Counted from the stretch's first letter, positions 42,012 through 54,790 are shown. The stretch: DNA of 64,000 nt from Metaphire vulgaris (GCA_018105865.1 CM030845.1:12252890-12316889); one strand, 5' to 3'. Made by a program: numbers and translations. The notes: generated by a model not told the origin, from the sequence alone.

Positions 42012-42232
42012 GCATGGTGGAGTAGTGGTTAGTATACTGGTTGCTGTGGTTTAAAACAAGGCTGCAGCAGAAACTTTTTGGTTGATTTTGCCCCAAGTTC
42101 ATCAGTGAACTCAGTTTCAAATGAGTACATTGGGTGCAACTATGTGGAAGGAGGGTGGTGAGGCAAAGGCTGACAACCACCCTCTTTCAGCCATTGGTGC
42201 AAAAAACTGAAGATGCTAACCATTCAACAGTT
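42012..42232 (+). mobile_element. tRNA-derived SINE, second copy
   Basis: GGTGGAGTAGTGGTTAGTAT start, then a GCAGCAGAAACTTTTTGGTT tail collinear with the 39765-40028 copy. The B box is decayed (GGTTTAAAAC). Confidence 0.7.
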
Positions 42233-43161
42233 TTCCTTCTTCTACCATTATAACACCAATTCACTATGTTAAAAAAAGCATATTTATGACAAGCTCATCT
42301 GTATAATTTAAATTGAAAGCTGCATATATTTCTTATCACTTCATCACCCATTTGTCAAGTCTCTCTGTTTCTGTTCTGCAATATAATATCACCAAATCTC
42401 GAGCTTCATTCCCTCAATAATTAGCAATAAGCATTCTAGAGTTACCGTATACAAAAATACTGAAATCTTTTGTATACTGAAATCGAGTATTTAAGTCTAC
42501 TACTACAACATATCCATTATCCAGCTTTTAAAACAACAGGAAATTTCCATTACCGGTATCACAAGCCAAATATGAAACAAGGATCATAGATTAATATTCA
42601 AATCAAAGCAGTGCCTATTTCCGGTACAAATGATTCTTTCTTACTTTCTTACACTTATACTGTTTCCTTAGCCTTGCATATAAGCACATCATTGTTGGCA
42701 TCATTAGAATTTAGACACTCTTTGTCAACCTTAACAAGTTTGTGCCGAAAATCATTGACCATGACAACTTAAAGACTTAAAACAGTCTTTTGTGAATGAC
42801 CGCCTGGTGCCATTATTCACACTCAGAACCACAAAATATCAACAGCCTACAGAAGCCAAAAATTGCTGCAAGTGATATCACAGCAGGCACCCACTCACTG
42901 CACAGTGGCCATGTGTTTGGTGCATAAGTTGTGTCCACATCTGATTTTAGTTTTTTGGGTGTCATGTGGATTCTAAAATTTTCTGCCTAAGAACCAAGTC
43001 AATCAAATCATTTAAGCATGACAAATCCTATGTCCACAAATCCAGGCATAGTCCTAGGCTCCCCAAGATCACTCACTTGTTTTCATCATCCTGACTTACT
43101 TGAGAGACGAGTCATAAATGCGTGCATGCGTGTTTGTTTGTGCATGTCCTAATCCTTGTTT

Positions 43162-43199
<38 letters not shown>

Positions 43200-43366
43200 T
43201 ACTTTTTTTTAGGTATAAATGCATTTCAAACATCTTACTTTAGCCATTAATCAGTTTGTGTTCAAAGTCAGGCTATTTGGTTAAAATTTGGATTAGGCCT
43301 AGAGGATAAATATTCGGTTCCTGAGTGATTGGGGGTTTCAATCCCTCACGCGATCGATGATGACAC
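42233..43366. other. Gene-poor stretch
   Basis: AT-rich with a (TA)n tract at about 43165-43198; nothing else recognised. Confidence 0.4.
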
Positions 43367-44301
43367 CAGTGGCGGGGCCACGGGGGGAGGGGGTTTGAAC
43401 CCCCCCCCACTTGCCATCAGGGCCACCCGTGAGATTCGTGAAAAATTGCAGAGAAATTTTGTGGGGGGTAGGGGATGATTGAGGATCGGTTTTACTAGTC
43501 TAAGTATCAAGCGTTCCCTGTATGGCTATATATCTACAGGATGGCATTGAGGGCTTAAACGTTTGTTTGTTCACAAGAATCGTACATTGGATATTAAAAA
43601 GCTCATAAACACCTTTGCTGAACGACTGGATAGGCAAGCAAAGTTCTATTAAATGTAGTGTTATACACTTGAGACCAGAATCAATTGTACAAGACTGAAC
43701 AATGATTGATAGTATTGGATGTCTGTTAATTGCTATGGCCTAACTAGCCTACTGCTTTTTAACTAGTAACTGTGGTTTGAAGTTTTCATCAGCAATTTAG
43801 TTGCCTGCTGTCTACTTTTTGTTGCCTTTTGCCACTTGTGAGTTGTGACACTGAATAGATTTACAGCGGTTTTAAACAAGATTTCAAGATTTGCTTGAGC
43901 AGTAGCATCTGCCACGTGACTCTTACTCTTACTAGCACCGACACTAGAATGAGCCAAAGACAAGTAAATTTTGACTTAACACACACATAATCGAAGCAGA
44001 ATAATTTGAAATTGACTTAAGCATACAAATTACAGACATGGAACCTATTGATACCAGACCTGTGACTTTGTGTCCAACATGCTCTACAACACACGTCATC
44101 TAGCATCTACGATTTCAAACAATTTCCGGGGGAGAAACCCCCGGACCCCCGTTCCAAGGAAGGGAAGTGTCTAACACGTGGGAATGGGAGGAAGCAGGGC
44201 TATTTCTAAGATTATCAATTGGGGGTTATTTTAGGGTTAACCCTAACCCTAACGCAAAGGTCAACCGTAACCCCCCTCTCAAACGTCTGGCGCCGCCTCT
44301 G
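43367..44301. mobile_element. hAT-like element, inverted copy of the 20605 family, with telomere-like tract
   Basis: 935 bp with exact TSD GATGACAC at 43359-43366 and 44302-44309. Termini CAGTGGCGGGGCC and CAGAGGCGGCGCCAGACG. Shares long blocks with 20605-21801 in the opposite direction, including GTTAGGGTTAACCCTAACCC-like sequence at about 44233-44252. Confidence 0.9.
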
Positions 44302-44427
44302 GATGACACCCAATTGTAAATGAAGATTTTGGTCTGGAAATAGCCTACCCATTCCGATGTGCTGTGAACAAAAACTTTATACATCGCGTGACTTGTTGTC
44401 CGGCCCGGGGGCATCTTTGTCCCCCAA

Positions 44428-45361
44428 AGTGTTGAAAGTTTCGTGATCTTAGAAAAAAAAATCAAAGATCATCACCTAAGAACACAATTCATGATCTTTG
44501 ATCTTGATCTAGATCACTTTTACTAGTGATCTTTGACTCTGACTTTAAATCACTTTTTCTGTGATTTTGATCTTTATTATCAACAGAAGATCAAAGATCA
44601 AATTATACGTTTCTCCACTGACTAAGCTCAATCAATCAACAAAAGAAACTTTAAACAGGTGTGTATTGATGTTCTTCAAAAACGCAATGATCATGTTAGA
44701 CCAGCCAGTGGGTGTTCCATGAGGATTATGGGTATGGCCCTGACATCTGTCCCCGAGGCACTGTCACTGGGACTCAGGGGAGGCTTGCTCATTGCAACTG
44801 GTCGACCGAAATGCAGTCAAGATATTGGTCATGGACTACCTTGAATAGCCCAAATAAGGAACTGTCTAGCTTGTTGGCATACCCAAATGTCAAGGCAGCA
44901 TTTGTGAAATATAACACAACCCTTCCATCTTGCGCTCGGAATCTTCAACCAATTTAGTATTGATCTTTGATGGCTGTACCGCGAAGAAACCGGTTGTTTG
45001 ACGCAATGTTTGAGCGTCTGCTCATGCTGAAATGAACTGCTGGTGTTCAACACTGACAGACCCACTGAAACACTATTGCAAAAATTGTCGCGAACTGTTT
45101 TCAGTTGTGTTACCAAACTGATGGTATACAAAAGTTTACATGATATCGGCGGATGGCATTTGCCTTATCAGATGGAAGAATCGTCAGCTTGATATAATAA
45201 CGATATTTGTAGAACGAGAGATCTTCAATCACTACTTAAAAGATCTTGATCTTAGTTTTTTATACTATAGTGATCTTTGATCTTGAACTTTGATCAATTT
45301 CCTACCCATGATCTTGATCTTTGAACAAAATCATTTTCGCCTCTTGATCTTTCCGAACACT
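44428..45361. mobile_element. Inverted-repeat element packed with GATCTTTGATC words
   Basis: Ends AAGTGTTGAAAGTTTCGTGA and inverted CAGTGTTCGGAAAGATCAAG. Around 20 GATCTTTGATC/AAAGATCA motifs cluster near both ends. The middle has short, possibly transposase-derived frames. Target duplication not convincing. Confidence 0.65.
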
Positions 45362-46529
45362 GGTCCTAAGTTACCTAACCCTATCACATAAAAGTGCTTT
45401 GAATTTACTGGCTATTAATTAGGCTATTTGTGAAATGCATCGTCAAAAACTGTCAAAATTCCTTTAATTATATAGGCATGCTCTTTTGAAATTGCTAGCT
45501 GGGATATTGATGCTTAACTCCCGTAACAACCAACGCAACAGCAGCACGCAAACGCACGCACGCACATTCCCTTATAGCAGAGTTCTTTATCGGTCGTCTT
45601 AAAGGTGGGCAAAAGAACGGCACAAGAAAGTTGAAACGCCCAAAGGAAACATACCGAATCAATGGACGACCGACAACGCTTCGAGTCAGAAGTCAACGGA
45701 TTCCAGATGATCAGACGCACGACCAGAGACGCCTTCCAAAGTACATCCGATCACGAACATCCCACTCCTCACGAGAGACACCAAGAGAGACACAGAGACA
45801 CGCGCACACGCGACGCACCCAGACCGACCGACCGACCGACCGACCGACACGAGCGCCGGGCGCGAGACACGTCGGCAGCCCCTGTGACGCGAGACATGCG
45901 CAACGACCGACGCACGTCTCTTAGTCTAACTTAGTCTAACTGTCTCTCGCTGTCTCCGTCTCTGTCTTGGGCCTTTGACATAGATAAATCGCATCGAATA
46001 CAATCATAAACAGATAATCTCCAAAAATTTAATATATATATATATGATTTATATTAAAATATATATGACTAATAATACGAGCTATTTTACTGCCTGAATG
46101 ACACAAAAATACATAACCGCCGAAAAGAGACACGTATTACTCTATTCAATGCTAATATACTTTTTCATTGGACGAGTTAGGCCTTGACACGCTCTGATTG
46201 GTCATATTAACAACGTTTCGCTGCTGTCCAGTGCGTGAGCTCTTGTGCTTAATGTATAATGAAAGGTTCTTATCAACTTGAATTTGAGATTGCTACGCCT
46301 ATTATCGCGGCCTATAGTCCGAACTTCGAAAAAGACTATATAGGCCTAAACAGCTGTTCGACATAAACAACGTCTTGCGGTGCCTTGTCAGTGTCGTCTG
46401 TAAATCGTAAATGGTGGGGTACACGAGGAAAACGATCTCCCGCGAAATCGAAAATGGGGAGGCTGGTGGCTAAGAAAACCGGTAATAAATTGTCACAACT
46501 CACAAACAGGTGTTTTCTCACATTAATTT
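45362..46529. other. Gene-poor stretch with an (ACCG)n run
   Basis: GC-rich island at about 45620-45910 with (ACCG)n near 45826-45848 and CpG-rich flanks. Two inverted CCAAT boxes occur near 46167 and 46198. No exon could be tied to it. Confidence 0.4.
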
Positions 46530-47185
46530 GAATGCGTCTCCAAAATATTCATAAAGGGTGTTTAAAATAGACATATGAAGTGTTCTATGGGCCTACAATT
46601 GCTTCGAGACCAATAATAACCGCTAAAACTTTCATGGGTGTCTGCAGAAATTTTTCCAGGGAGGTGCAAAACAGGGTCTTGTAACAAAAGAAATGAAAAA
46701 TTTTCCAAGGGAGTGCAAAACAAGGTTTTGTGACGAAAGAAACAAGTAATTTTACTTTTTCATAACTCCACAATTTTTCCAGGGGTTCTTCAATTGCACC
46801 TCCTTTCACCACCCTCCGGACGCCCATGAAAACTTTGTGGCATTCATTTGTTGAAGGCAAGCCACAATGTGGACTCCGGGCTGTACTTAGGATTGTGTGG
46901 GCCCTGTTCAAAATGTCCTGGGACCCTATCAAGCATGAAAAAGGTCACCCGTAGTTTTACTAGACCTTTACCCCAAAATAGGTTTGACAAGCGAAAAAGA
47001 AGTCCGGTGGGGGTGCATCCTCATCCATCCCTCACGCGGAACCAGACCCTGTTTTGCACCTCCCTGGAAAAATGTCTGCAGACACCCATGAAAGTTTTAG
47101 CGGTTATTATTGGTCGTGAAGCAATTATAGGCCCATAGAACACTTCATATGTCTATTTTAAACACCCTTTATGAATATTTTGGAG
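46530..47185. repeat. Large foldback (inverted repeat) with arms of about 145 bp
   Basis: 46536-46680 (CCAAAATATTCATAAAGGGT ... TGCAAAACAGGGTCT) is repeated inverted at 47041-47185. The inner part carries direct repeats of TTCCAGGGAGGTGCAAAACA-type sequence. The right arm continues beyond an hAT-like insertion, at 48348. Confidence 0.85.
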
Positions 47186-47291
47186 CAGGGGCGCCCATCC
47201 CCTGGCTGCTGGAAGCAGGTTCCCCCCTTCCCTGTCCTCCCTTTCCTCTCCTGCCCCTAAACGGGGGTCCGGCAGGGATTTATCTACACCA

Positions 47292-47382
<91 letters not shown>

Positions 47383-48347
47383 CGAAAAAGTAGCCGTATA
47401 AGACTCGACACTGAACATTGACAATCCCCATCTCCGCAAATTCATGGAAAAAGTCTGGGTCCAGGGCGCCGGAAAATTTTTGAAATCAATAGGTGCTTGT
47501 AGGTGAGTTTCAGTGCATTTTGGACATTAAATCGCATACTTTGGTGCACCAGGATAGGTCTCATACCAGTAACTTCTAATTCTTAATTTTTGGAAATTCC
47601 AACAGCCACAAAGCACTATTAAATATAAGTTGAAACTATGGAGAGATATCGCAGTAATTGTGCTGTCAAACTATTTAAAATTACCTGCAAATTATCTATT
47701 GGCAATATGACCACATCCAAATGCAAATAAAATAAATGCTACTTTTAGTATTTATTTTAAAAATTAGATTTCTCCAACAGCCACACCTACATTATTTTAC
47801 ATAGATGATAGAGGCATTAAAGCTGCAACAACTGCAAATTGGGTAACTAGACTTAAAACTGACTGAAACAAGCAAATTATAATTATTATTAACAGTATTT
47901 AATTGCACCGTTTCACAGTTTTAAATGGATTGTAATTTGTTGATGGAGGTCTTTAATTTGGAAGGCTGCAGTAGTGGAGGGAGTTGCAGTAGTCTAATTT
48001 GGAATGTAAACTTCATGTGAGTCTATTAGTTTGTTATAAACGATTTATATTTCACAGGAAGTTTGCACTCTTCATCATTAGAATGACTACGTAAAAGTTA
48101 CAATAATAATAACATTTTATGAATGCCTGATAATAATGAACTTGAGCTTGAATTGAGTACTGGTAATCTTATATGAAGTTACAAAATTGCACTGCAATAA
48201 AGCCAGTAATTGCGCAGTCATTGAGGGGCCTGTTGAATTAATATACTACTCTAACGTGATACCAAAACTCAGGGGGGGAATTTCTTCCCCCCCCTAGGTT
48301 TTTCAGGAAGCATTTGCTTCCTTTCCCCCCTTGTGTGGGCGCCCCTG
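47186..48347. mobile_element. hAT-like element, CAGGGGCGCCCA termini, inserted in the foldback arm
   Basis: Exact TSD TTTTGGAG at 47178-47185 and 48348-48355. Inverted termini CAGGGGCGCCCATCC / CAGGGGCGCCCACAC. Contains an (ATT)n run of about 29 units at 47294-47381. 1,162 bp, no transposase seen. Confidence 0.92.
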
Positions 48348-48825
48348 TTTTGGAGACACATTCAGGCCCAGGGGCGCCGGATAGGGAGGGACGGGTAGTC
48401 TGATAGGCGGGCAAGAAAGATCGAAAGATCTATCGGTGGCGCACTAGCTTTATAAAAATATCCTCAGCTATCCTATTATGTGGGAGTCCTTTACATGTTC
48501 CAAGGTTTATTTGGTGTGGAAACGGCTGAGAACGGAACGAGTGGGAACGCCCGTTCCCTTAGTTGTAACTTGTAGACCTAAACTTCACAATATTGTTTCA
48601 AAACTGTTTGTCCAACATGCATGTAGGCCTATGACTGTTGCATTAGCTGTGGCGTTCAGTGCAGTAACCGGATACTTTCAGCCTAACCCAGCTGGTGTAT
48701 TTTTATAATTTAAGAAATTCAAATCTGCTTAGGTTAGCTTGATAAATCGATATCACGGCATGGCTTGATTTGTTGCTGTATGCTTTCTCAATCTCAAACG
48801 GTTTCAGCTTACACGCAAGGACTTG

Positions 48826-49060
48826 CAGTGGCGGTTCCACGTGAGGGATGAATGGGGATGCACCACCACCGGACTTCTTTTTCGCTTGTCAAACCTATTT
48901 TGGGGTAAAGGTCTAGTAAAACTACGGGTGACCTTTTTCATGCTTGTCAACCTATTTTTCGGTAAAAGTTTAGTAAAATTAGGGGGAAAATTCCCTTTTG
49001 TTAGCCTTTTTCGGCAAAGTTTCTTGATTTTTTCCTTCTCTTTTCATTCACCTCCTATGA
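48826..49060. mobile_element. Truncated CAGTGGCGGTTCC-type element
   Basis: CAGTGGCGGTTCCACGTGAG start with two GCTTGTCAA words, matching 17278 and 27448. The right end is missing. A related fragment in opposite orientation lies at about 46930-47045. Confidence 0.65.
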
Positions 49061-49239
49061 ACTCATACTCAATACTTGCTAAATTGTATTTAAAGTATGC
49101 TGGGGAGAGAGGGCAAGATCACTGCACACGTTTGGGAACGGCTTTTCCATTGTTATTACGGCAGCGCAACGATTGGAAATGGGAAGGGGGAGGGAGCGTT
49201 TCCATTGTTACCATTATACCAAATAACTACTGCGGCCTG

Positions 49240-49560
49240 CAGTGGCGTAACCAGGATTTCCGAAAAGGGGGTTTGGTTTTTGGTTTTGACCGTGATTAAC
49301 TTTGAAAAAATCCTGACAACCAAAAAACGTTAGGCCTATCACCTCTATAGTTTTTGACGTGACAAAAAAACCATATTACCTCTAGTTTTTACGTGACAAG
49401 CAAAAAAGTCCTCGCCTCTTACTTAAACATATACAGTCTATAGCCAAGTGGGGTTTGGCCCCAAAAGTCGCGTCAACAAATTAAAAATGCTTGGAAACTC
49501 ATTTTAAAAATTTTTGGCGGCCAAGGGGATTTTAACCCCCTTCCCTTGGCTACGCCACTG
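49240..49560. mobile_element. hAT-like MITE of the CAGTGGCGTAGCCA family
   Basis: 321 bp with exact TSD GCGGCCTG at 49232-49239 and 49561-49568. Several GACAA(G/C)CAAAAAA words inside. Confidence 0.92.
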
Positions 49561-49859
49561 GCGGCCTGTTCCATGGAGCATGTGGAGGAACATGCCTAAA
49601 TATGCCACTGGGTGGAGTCTTACTCGTTAAAATCACTCGTCAATTTCTTAAAAATCTTTGTCTCTTCAATTTCTGGACCTGGTAAAAAACACGAACAAGA
49701 CTCGAATAATCTGTTGGACCTGGTACAATTATCCCCAATTTTGGCTATTTGGCTAGGTACCTTTAGGCTAGTATAAAGTACGCTGTACTATATATAGGCA
49801 TAGATTGGCGATGAATTGGTAACAAGTGTCCAATAAAACTTTGCCATGAAATATGGCTA

Positions 49860-50140
49860 TAGTGGCGTAGCCAGGATTTCCCGAAGGGGGTTTGGTTTCG
49901 ACCGTGACCAAACGTTGGAAAATTATTTTTATTTGTCCCCTTTTAGAGAGCTGACAAGCAAAAAAGGTCGTCACCTTCGTATTTTTTCTATTTTGAGTAT
50001 TTTCTATAGCACTTAGAAATGTTTTCAATCGGCAGCCAGCCAAGGGGGTTTGATCCCCCAAATCGCGTCGAAAATGAAAATGTATGGAAAAGCATGCCAA
50101 GGGATTTTAACCACCAAACACCCCCTTGGCTACGCCACTG
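49860..50140. mobile_element. hAT-like MITE of the CAGTGGCGTAGCCA family
   Basis: TSD TATGGCTA / TATGGCCA. The first base is T instead of C. Contains GCTGACAAGCAAAAAAGGTC. Confidence 0.88.
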
Positions 50141-50554
50141 TATGGCCAGGCTTAAATTAGTTCCGTACTCGATGGCGTATTAACGATTAAGCACACTGTA
50201 GGCACGTGCTTAGGGCCTCAGAGCCAAAGGAGCATTACAGACGAACGAGGATCTGCAAAAATTGATAAAACTGATTCAAATTGATTATTAAAGGCTAACG
50301 TTCCGTTTCTTGGTCCGATATTTTATGTAGCCTAAGCTTCGCTATAAGTTGGCTTTTACTTTGCAAACAGTAGGCCTAGACCTATATTGTGTTATCACAT
50401 TAATATATTTTTGTAGGCTACTGCTGCACGTGCGTTGTATATCTGGTCATACGGATCAACAATTAAAATGGACTGCGTGGGCGTGAAAAGTAGGGGCACA
50501 CGATTTGACAGCGCTTAGGACACCACTGAACCAAGCAGAGATGCCATAAAATAT

Positions 50555-50760
50555 ATAGATATGAATGAAAGACTGTGCACTGCCCTGCTCAGCCGGATCA
50601 TCGAAATTCTAACACTTCCAAAGATAATCACGACAATGAATGCCGAATACCAAAACTACTCCAGTAGGATGATGTTGACCATGATTAGGGCCTATAGGAG
50701 TAAATCTGAAAATGGATTACATTCTCGAATTTTAAATGAGTAGTTTTAACATCAGTCTGT
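50555..50760. repeat. Direct repeat, copy A
   Basis: About 160 bp containing AAAGATAATCACGACAATGA, CCAGTAGGATGATGTTGACC and TTTTAACATCAGTCTGTTTT recurs in the same direction at 52435-52602 with roughly one difference in eight bases. Confidence 0.8.
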
Positions 50761-51064
50761 TTTGGTTATAGCCAACACCAGCCCTTGGAAGGGGTGTAGG
50801 GGGCAGGGGGGTCTGTCATCAAACGGGGGGAGGAAACCCTCTGCTGAGGGTATAGGCAAATCCGTGCTTAAAACTGCCCTGATCGTGCTATCGTAGGTTT
50901 CGGCGCTGATCTCTTTGCACTATGCAATCAACGACGTACTGTAGGTGGATTTCTCTAGACCCGCATTTTACCTCCACAGCTTCACACTGCTACCAATTTA
51001 TCGACGCCTGTAGGCGATGAATGGCTTGGTTGGCCGTCGACACCACGACCCGATCCCTCTACGG

Positions 51065-51440
51065 CAGTGGTTCTTAACCGGGGGTACTCGTACCCTTTGG
51101 GGGTACTTGAAGGATGTTGTGGGGGGGGGGGGGGTACTGAATAATCCGGAAGTAAAATCTGTTTAAAGACTTTTACTGCAAGTTACCCTGTTACAAGTTA
51201 CCCTGTATACTATACAAATGCTGTAGAAATTTGTGTAGTAAATTAGAAAATTAAAGAAAAATCCCACTTTCTGGCAATTTGTAACAGACGTTTGTTGCAG
51301 TTTATAATTAATTTCAGTTTATACATATTTTCAATATATTGCAAACTTTTGTCCTCATATAACGTAGGCTGGTAGGGGGTACTTCGTTCTCTTATACTTG
51401 TTTCAGGGGTACGTAATTGTAAAAAGGTTAAGAACCACTG
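51065..51440. mobile_element. hAT-like MITE, CAGTGGTTCTTAACC termini
   Basis: Exact TSD CTCTACGG at 51057-51064 and 51441-51448. CAGTGGTTCTTAACC inverted ends are widespread among animal hAT elements. It has an internal poly-G run of 14. Confidence 0.93.
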
Positions 51441-51560
51441 CTCTACGGTCATCCGGCCAAATATGAGTCGAGTTCGACGTTGCTTAACTTCATTGTTCTG
51501 ACAAAAACCGGTTGCGAAGCGCCACGTAGGCTGATCCAGACTTGAAGAGATAGTTATATT

Positions 51561-51878
51561 CAGTGGCGTAGCCAGGAAGGGGGTTGGGGTTAAAAACCCT
51601 TGGCTGCCGAAAACAAAATATTTTAAATGAGTTTCTATGCATTTTAATTTGTTGACGCGACTTTGGGGTCAAACCCCCTTGGCTATAAAATGTAACGGTG
51701 TTTTAAAGGCGATGACCTTTTTTGCTTGTCAGGGAAAAACAGTGATGACAACCCTTTTTGCACGTCAGGAAAAAACTAGAGGTGATAACGTTTTTTTGCT
51801 TGTCAAGATTTTTCCAAAGTTGATCACGGTCAAACCCAAAATCCAAACCCCCTTCCGGAAATTCTGGCTGCGCCACTG
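51561..51878. mobile_element. hAT-like MITE of the CAGTGGCGTAGCCA family, reverse orientation
   Basis: Inverted termini CAGTGGCGTAGCCAGGAAG and CAGTGGCGCAGCCAGAATT. TSD eroded. Contains two TTTTTTGCTTGTCA words and one diverged copy. Confidence 0.82.
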
Positions 51879-52219
51879 GGTTGCATTAATAATCTGGATA
51901 AATGATTTTAGTAGCCTACCGATTAGTTATAGTGTATCGTGAAGGCTTTAATATGGCCTATTACGGCCTACAAAGTACACAGACTCACATGTATTCAATT
52001 TCATGTTTAGAACACCAGGGCTTAGCTTTAGCGGCACATAATATTATGTTTGCGTATAGGCTGATTACACGTTTAGCGAATGCTTATAGTAGGCCTACAG
52101 TAGTTGATAGGGCGACGGGCCCATGTAGTCGCGGCGGGCTAGGCGTTCTGCACGTTCTGTCGCTCGTCTCGAGTGATTAAAACCACCAAAACGAATGCGA
52201 TCGAGTTCAGTCACTTTAA

Positions 52220-52291
52220 CCCCTTAACCGTATATTTAACTGTAACTCAATGTAAAATGGACGGATATATCCGGGATCCCCAGTTAAGGGG
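52220..52291. mobile_element. Tiny TTAA-flanked MITE, piggyBac-like
   Basis: 72 bp between TTAA duplications at 52216-52219 and 52292-52295. Inverted ends CCCCTTAACCG / CCCCTTAACTG. Confidence 0.75.
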
Positions 52292-52434
52292 TTAAACTTT
52301 TAAAGCGCCGATCGGAGAGTCTGCACTCTGCAGGACCCGGACTCACCTCACTGAATGCACTGAACCAGTTTTTCATCTCACATCTTGAATGGCATGCTAC
52401 AGTCGCATTAACGTACAACGGTCCAGGGTCGTAG

Positions 52435-52602
52435 CGAAATTCGAAAACTTCTAAAGATAATCACGACAGTGAATAGCGAATACCAAAACACCTACCCCAG
52501 TAGGATGACGTTGACCATGATTATACGAGTCAATCCGAACATGGATTACATTTTCGAGTTTTAAATGAATAGTTTTAACATCAATCTGTTTTGGTTAGAT
52601 TT
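52435..52602. repeat. Direct repeat, copy B
   Basis: Second copy of the 50555-50760 sequence, about 1.87 kb away. The DNA between includes two independent MITE insertions. Confidence 0.8.
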
Positions 52603-53069
52603 TTAAGACCCATAGAGGCCCTAAGCACCTAAAGATTTGGTGCCCCTGCCCCTAAGCCCTAAATACTTGTAATTCCAAAATTAATATAAACAATAATAAA
52701 CCATATATTTATATTTTAATTTTTCAAAATTAAAAACCTACAGTAGGATGGAAAATAATGTTTAATTTTTTGTATACTTCCATTTCATTTAGACTCCAAT
52801 TCCAAGGTCTTCTCTAGTTTCTGCTTTGTTAGTTATCGTTTTTGAGCACCGCTTAACTGAACACAGCCTATATTAACTTATATCTTTGTATCTGTTAAAT
52901 TATAAATTATTGCATACATAAACAGAAATAAAAAGATTATTTGTATGAATATTAGGCCTAGGGGTAAACCAACGCATTTAGGCCTAGGCCTACACTATAG
53001 CACACATCACAGGCAGAATCATATGAACTATTTAATTCATGGCTTACAGCTTAATCTTGTGCTTCCGTG

Positions 53070-53870
53070 CCTAGAATCCGGGGCTGGATGGCGGAGAACT
53101 GTCTAAAGCTGAATGAAGATAAGACACAAATTATCTGGCTGGGCACAAGACAACAGATTCAAAAGATTACAATAAATGCCTTACGCCGTCCTGACGCCAC
53201 CATCGAATGTGCTACAGTGGTCAATAACCTCAGTGTTAATTGATAGTCAACTGACAATGGCCAACCACGTTGCATCAGTTTGCATTCGCCAGCTGCGGGC
53301 AGTGAGGAACTCTGACGCAACTAGGATGCTGGCTCAAATTCATCAAGCAGACTCGACTACTGCAACAGCATCCTTTATGGCATCAGTGACCATCTGATAC
53401 AGAAACTTCAACTCGTCCAGAATGCAGCTGCACGCTTTGTTCCAGAGAGGAAGTTCGATCATATCACACCAGTACTACGGGAGCTCCACTGGCTCCCGGT
53501 CGGTCAACGCGTGACTTTTAAACTCGGGACCATCCTGTTCAAGGCCCAACACAGCTCTGCTCCGTCATATCTAACTGATATGTTCTGCTCGACGGCTAAG
53601 TTGCCTGGTCGGTCGCATCTGCGCTCCGCCTTGACCAGCACACTTGCAGTGCCTCGAACTCGGACAGGCTTTGGTGACCGCAACCTGGCCGTTGCTGGCC
53701 CGGTTGTTTGGAACAGTCTGCCAGCAACATTGCGTTCCTCTGACTCAACCATGACGCTGTTATCTTTTAGGAAACAACTGAAGACATTCTTGTTTGATTG
53801 ATCTGGTTCGCAACTGACATGAGTGCATTTGCTGCTTTGCGATAATTTGCGCTATAGAAATGTTCGTAAT
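53070..53870 (+). mobile_element. 3' end of a CR1/L2-like non-LTR retrotransposon
   Basis: Shifted frames give WMAENCLKLNEDKTQIIWLG, QKLQLVQNAAARFV, ITPVLRELHWLPVGQRVTFK, and an open 96-codon piece with GPVVWNSLPATLRSS and FRKQLKTFLFD. Closest in style to CR1 clade elements. Inactive. Confidence 0.9.
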
Positions 53871-54299
53871 AATACAGTAAAGTGAACTCGTACAGCCATA
53901 CTGGTAAAAGTTTACTATGCAATCGCTATTACCTCCAGGTCATCTTCATTTCCTTCAATGCTTATTAACCATTCAATACCATACAAATACCGTGCTTTAC
54001 GTAATTTAGGTGCTGGATAGCAATGAACAAATATTATAGCGCTTTTATCAACTAGCACTAGACAAAATTCGTTAAGAACAAACCGATGGAATAATAATTC
54101 TATTAAACTAGATCGCAAAATACTGTATTTGACTGTGAAAAAAAGTAAAAGATAAAATAGTTGCGCCCCCTTCCCTGAGTCCCTCCTGGGGCCAAGTGTG
54201 CTTATAAATGGTTAATCCAAATCTGTTACAACCGTTCAGTTGTAATTATTTACATATTCAAGTACACGAAATCTTATATAGGCCTCTGTTAGCAAAGTA

Positions 54300-54790
54300 A
54301 GTAGTAAAAATTCGTTAATTTTTATAGCGCTTTCAAAAGCAGCACCGCAGCAGCTCCTCATTCCTAGGCGCTTAGGTCTAATCTTACTATGAAGTAGGTT
54401 AGCTATAGCCAAAGGTGGGGTGACGGAGTCATTTAAAGGTCATTTAAAAATGGTCATTGTGGTTGGGACGTTACAGCTATGGAGGAAATGATTTTTGAAG
54501 AGAAGTGCTTTGAATTTAGAAAGAAAAACTTAGAGAGAGATGCTGCAAGAAGGGAAGGAAATTGTGACTGAGAATTTGTTATTTGACCATGGTGTAGACA
54601 GCGGAGGGATGTTGGAATTTAGTTCCAAAGTTCTGGTCAGCATAAGAAAAAGCTCGGTTGGAAATTTTGAGAGATGATTGATTCAGAGGACAGAGGAGAG
54701 TGACACGAGAGGAATATTGAGTGGATCGAGGATGTTGTGGGATTATCAGATTTCATAGGTAGACTGGTTTTGATGCATGAAATGAGTCAT
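54300..54790. mobile_element. Interspersed repeat related to 58860-59200 and 8768-9620
   Basis: Begins AATTTTTATAGCGCTTTCAAAAGC and runs on with CTATGGAGGAAATGATTTTTGA; matches the other two copies in order. Confidence 0.6.

Noticed and set aside
45631..45934. Two overlapping Arg/Thr-rich frames of 90-97 codons
   Set aside because: Both follow the (ACCG)n run and CpG-rich flanks and have no recognised domain.
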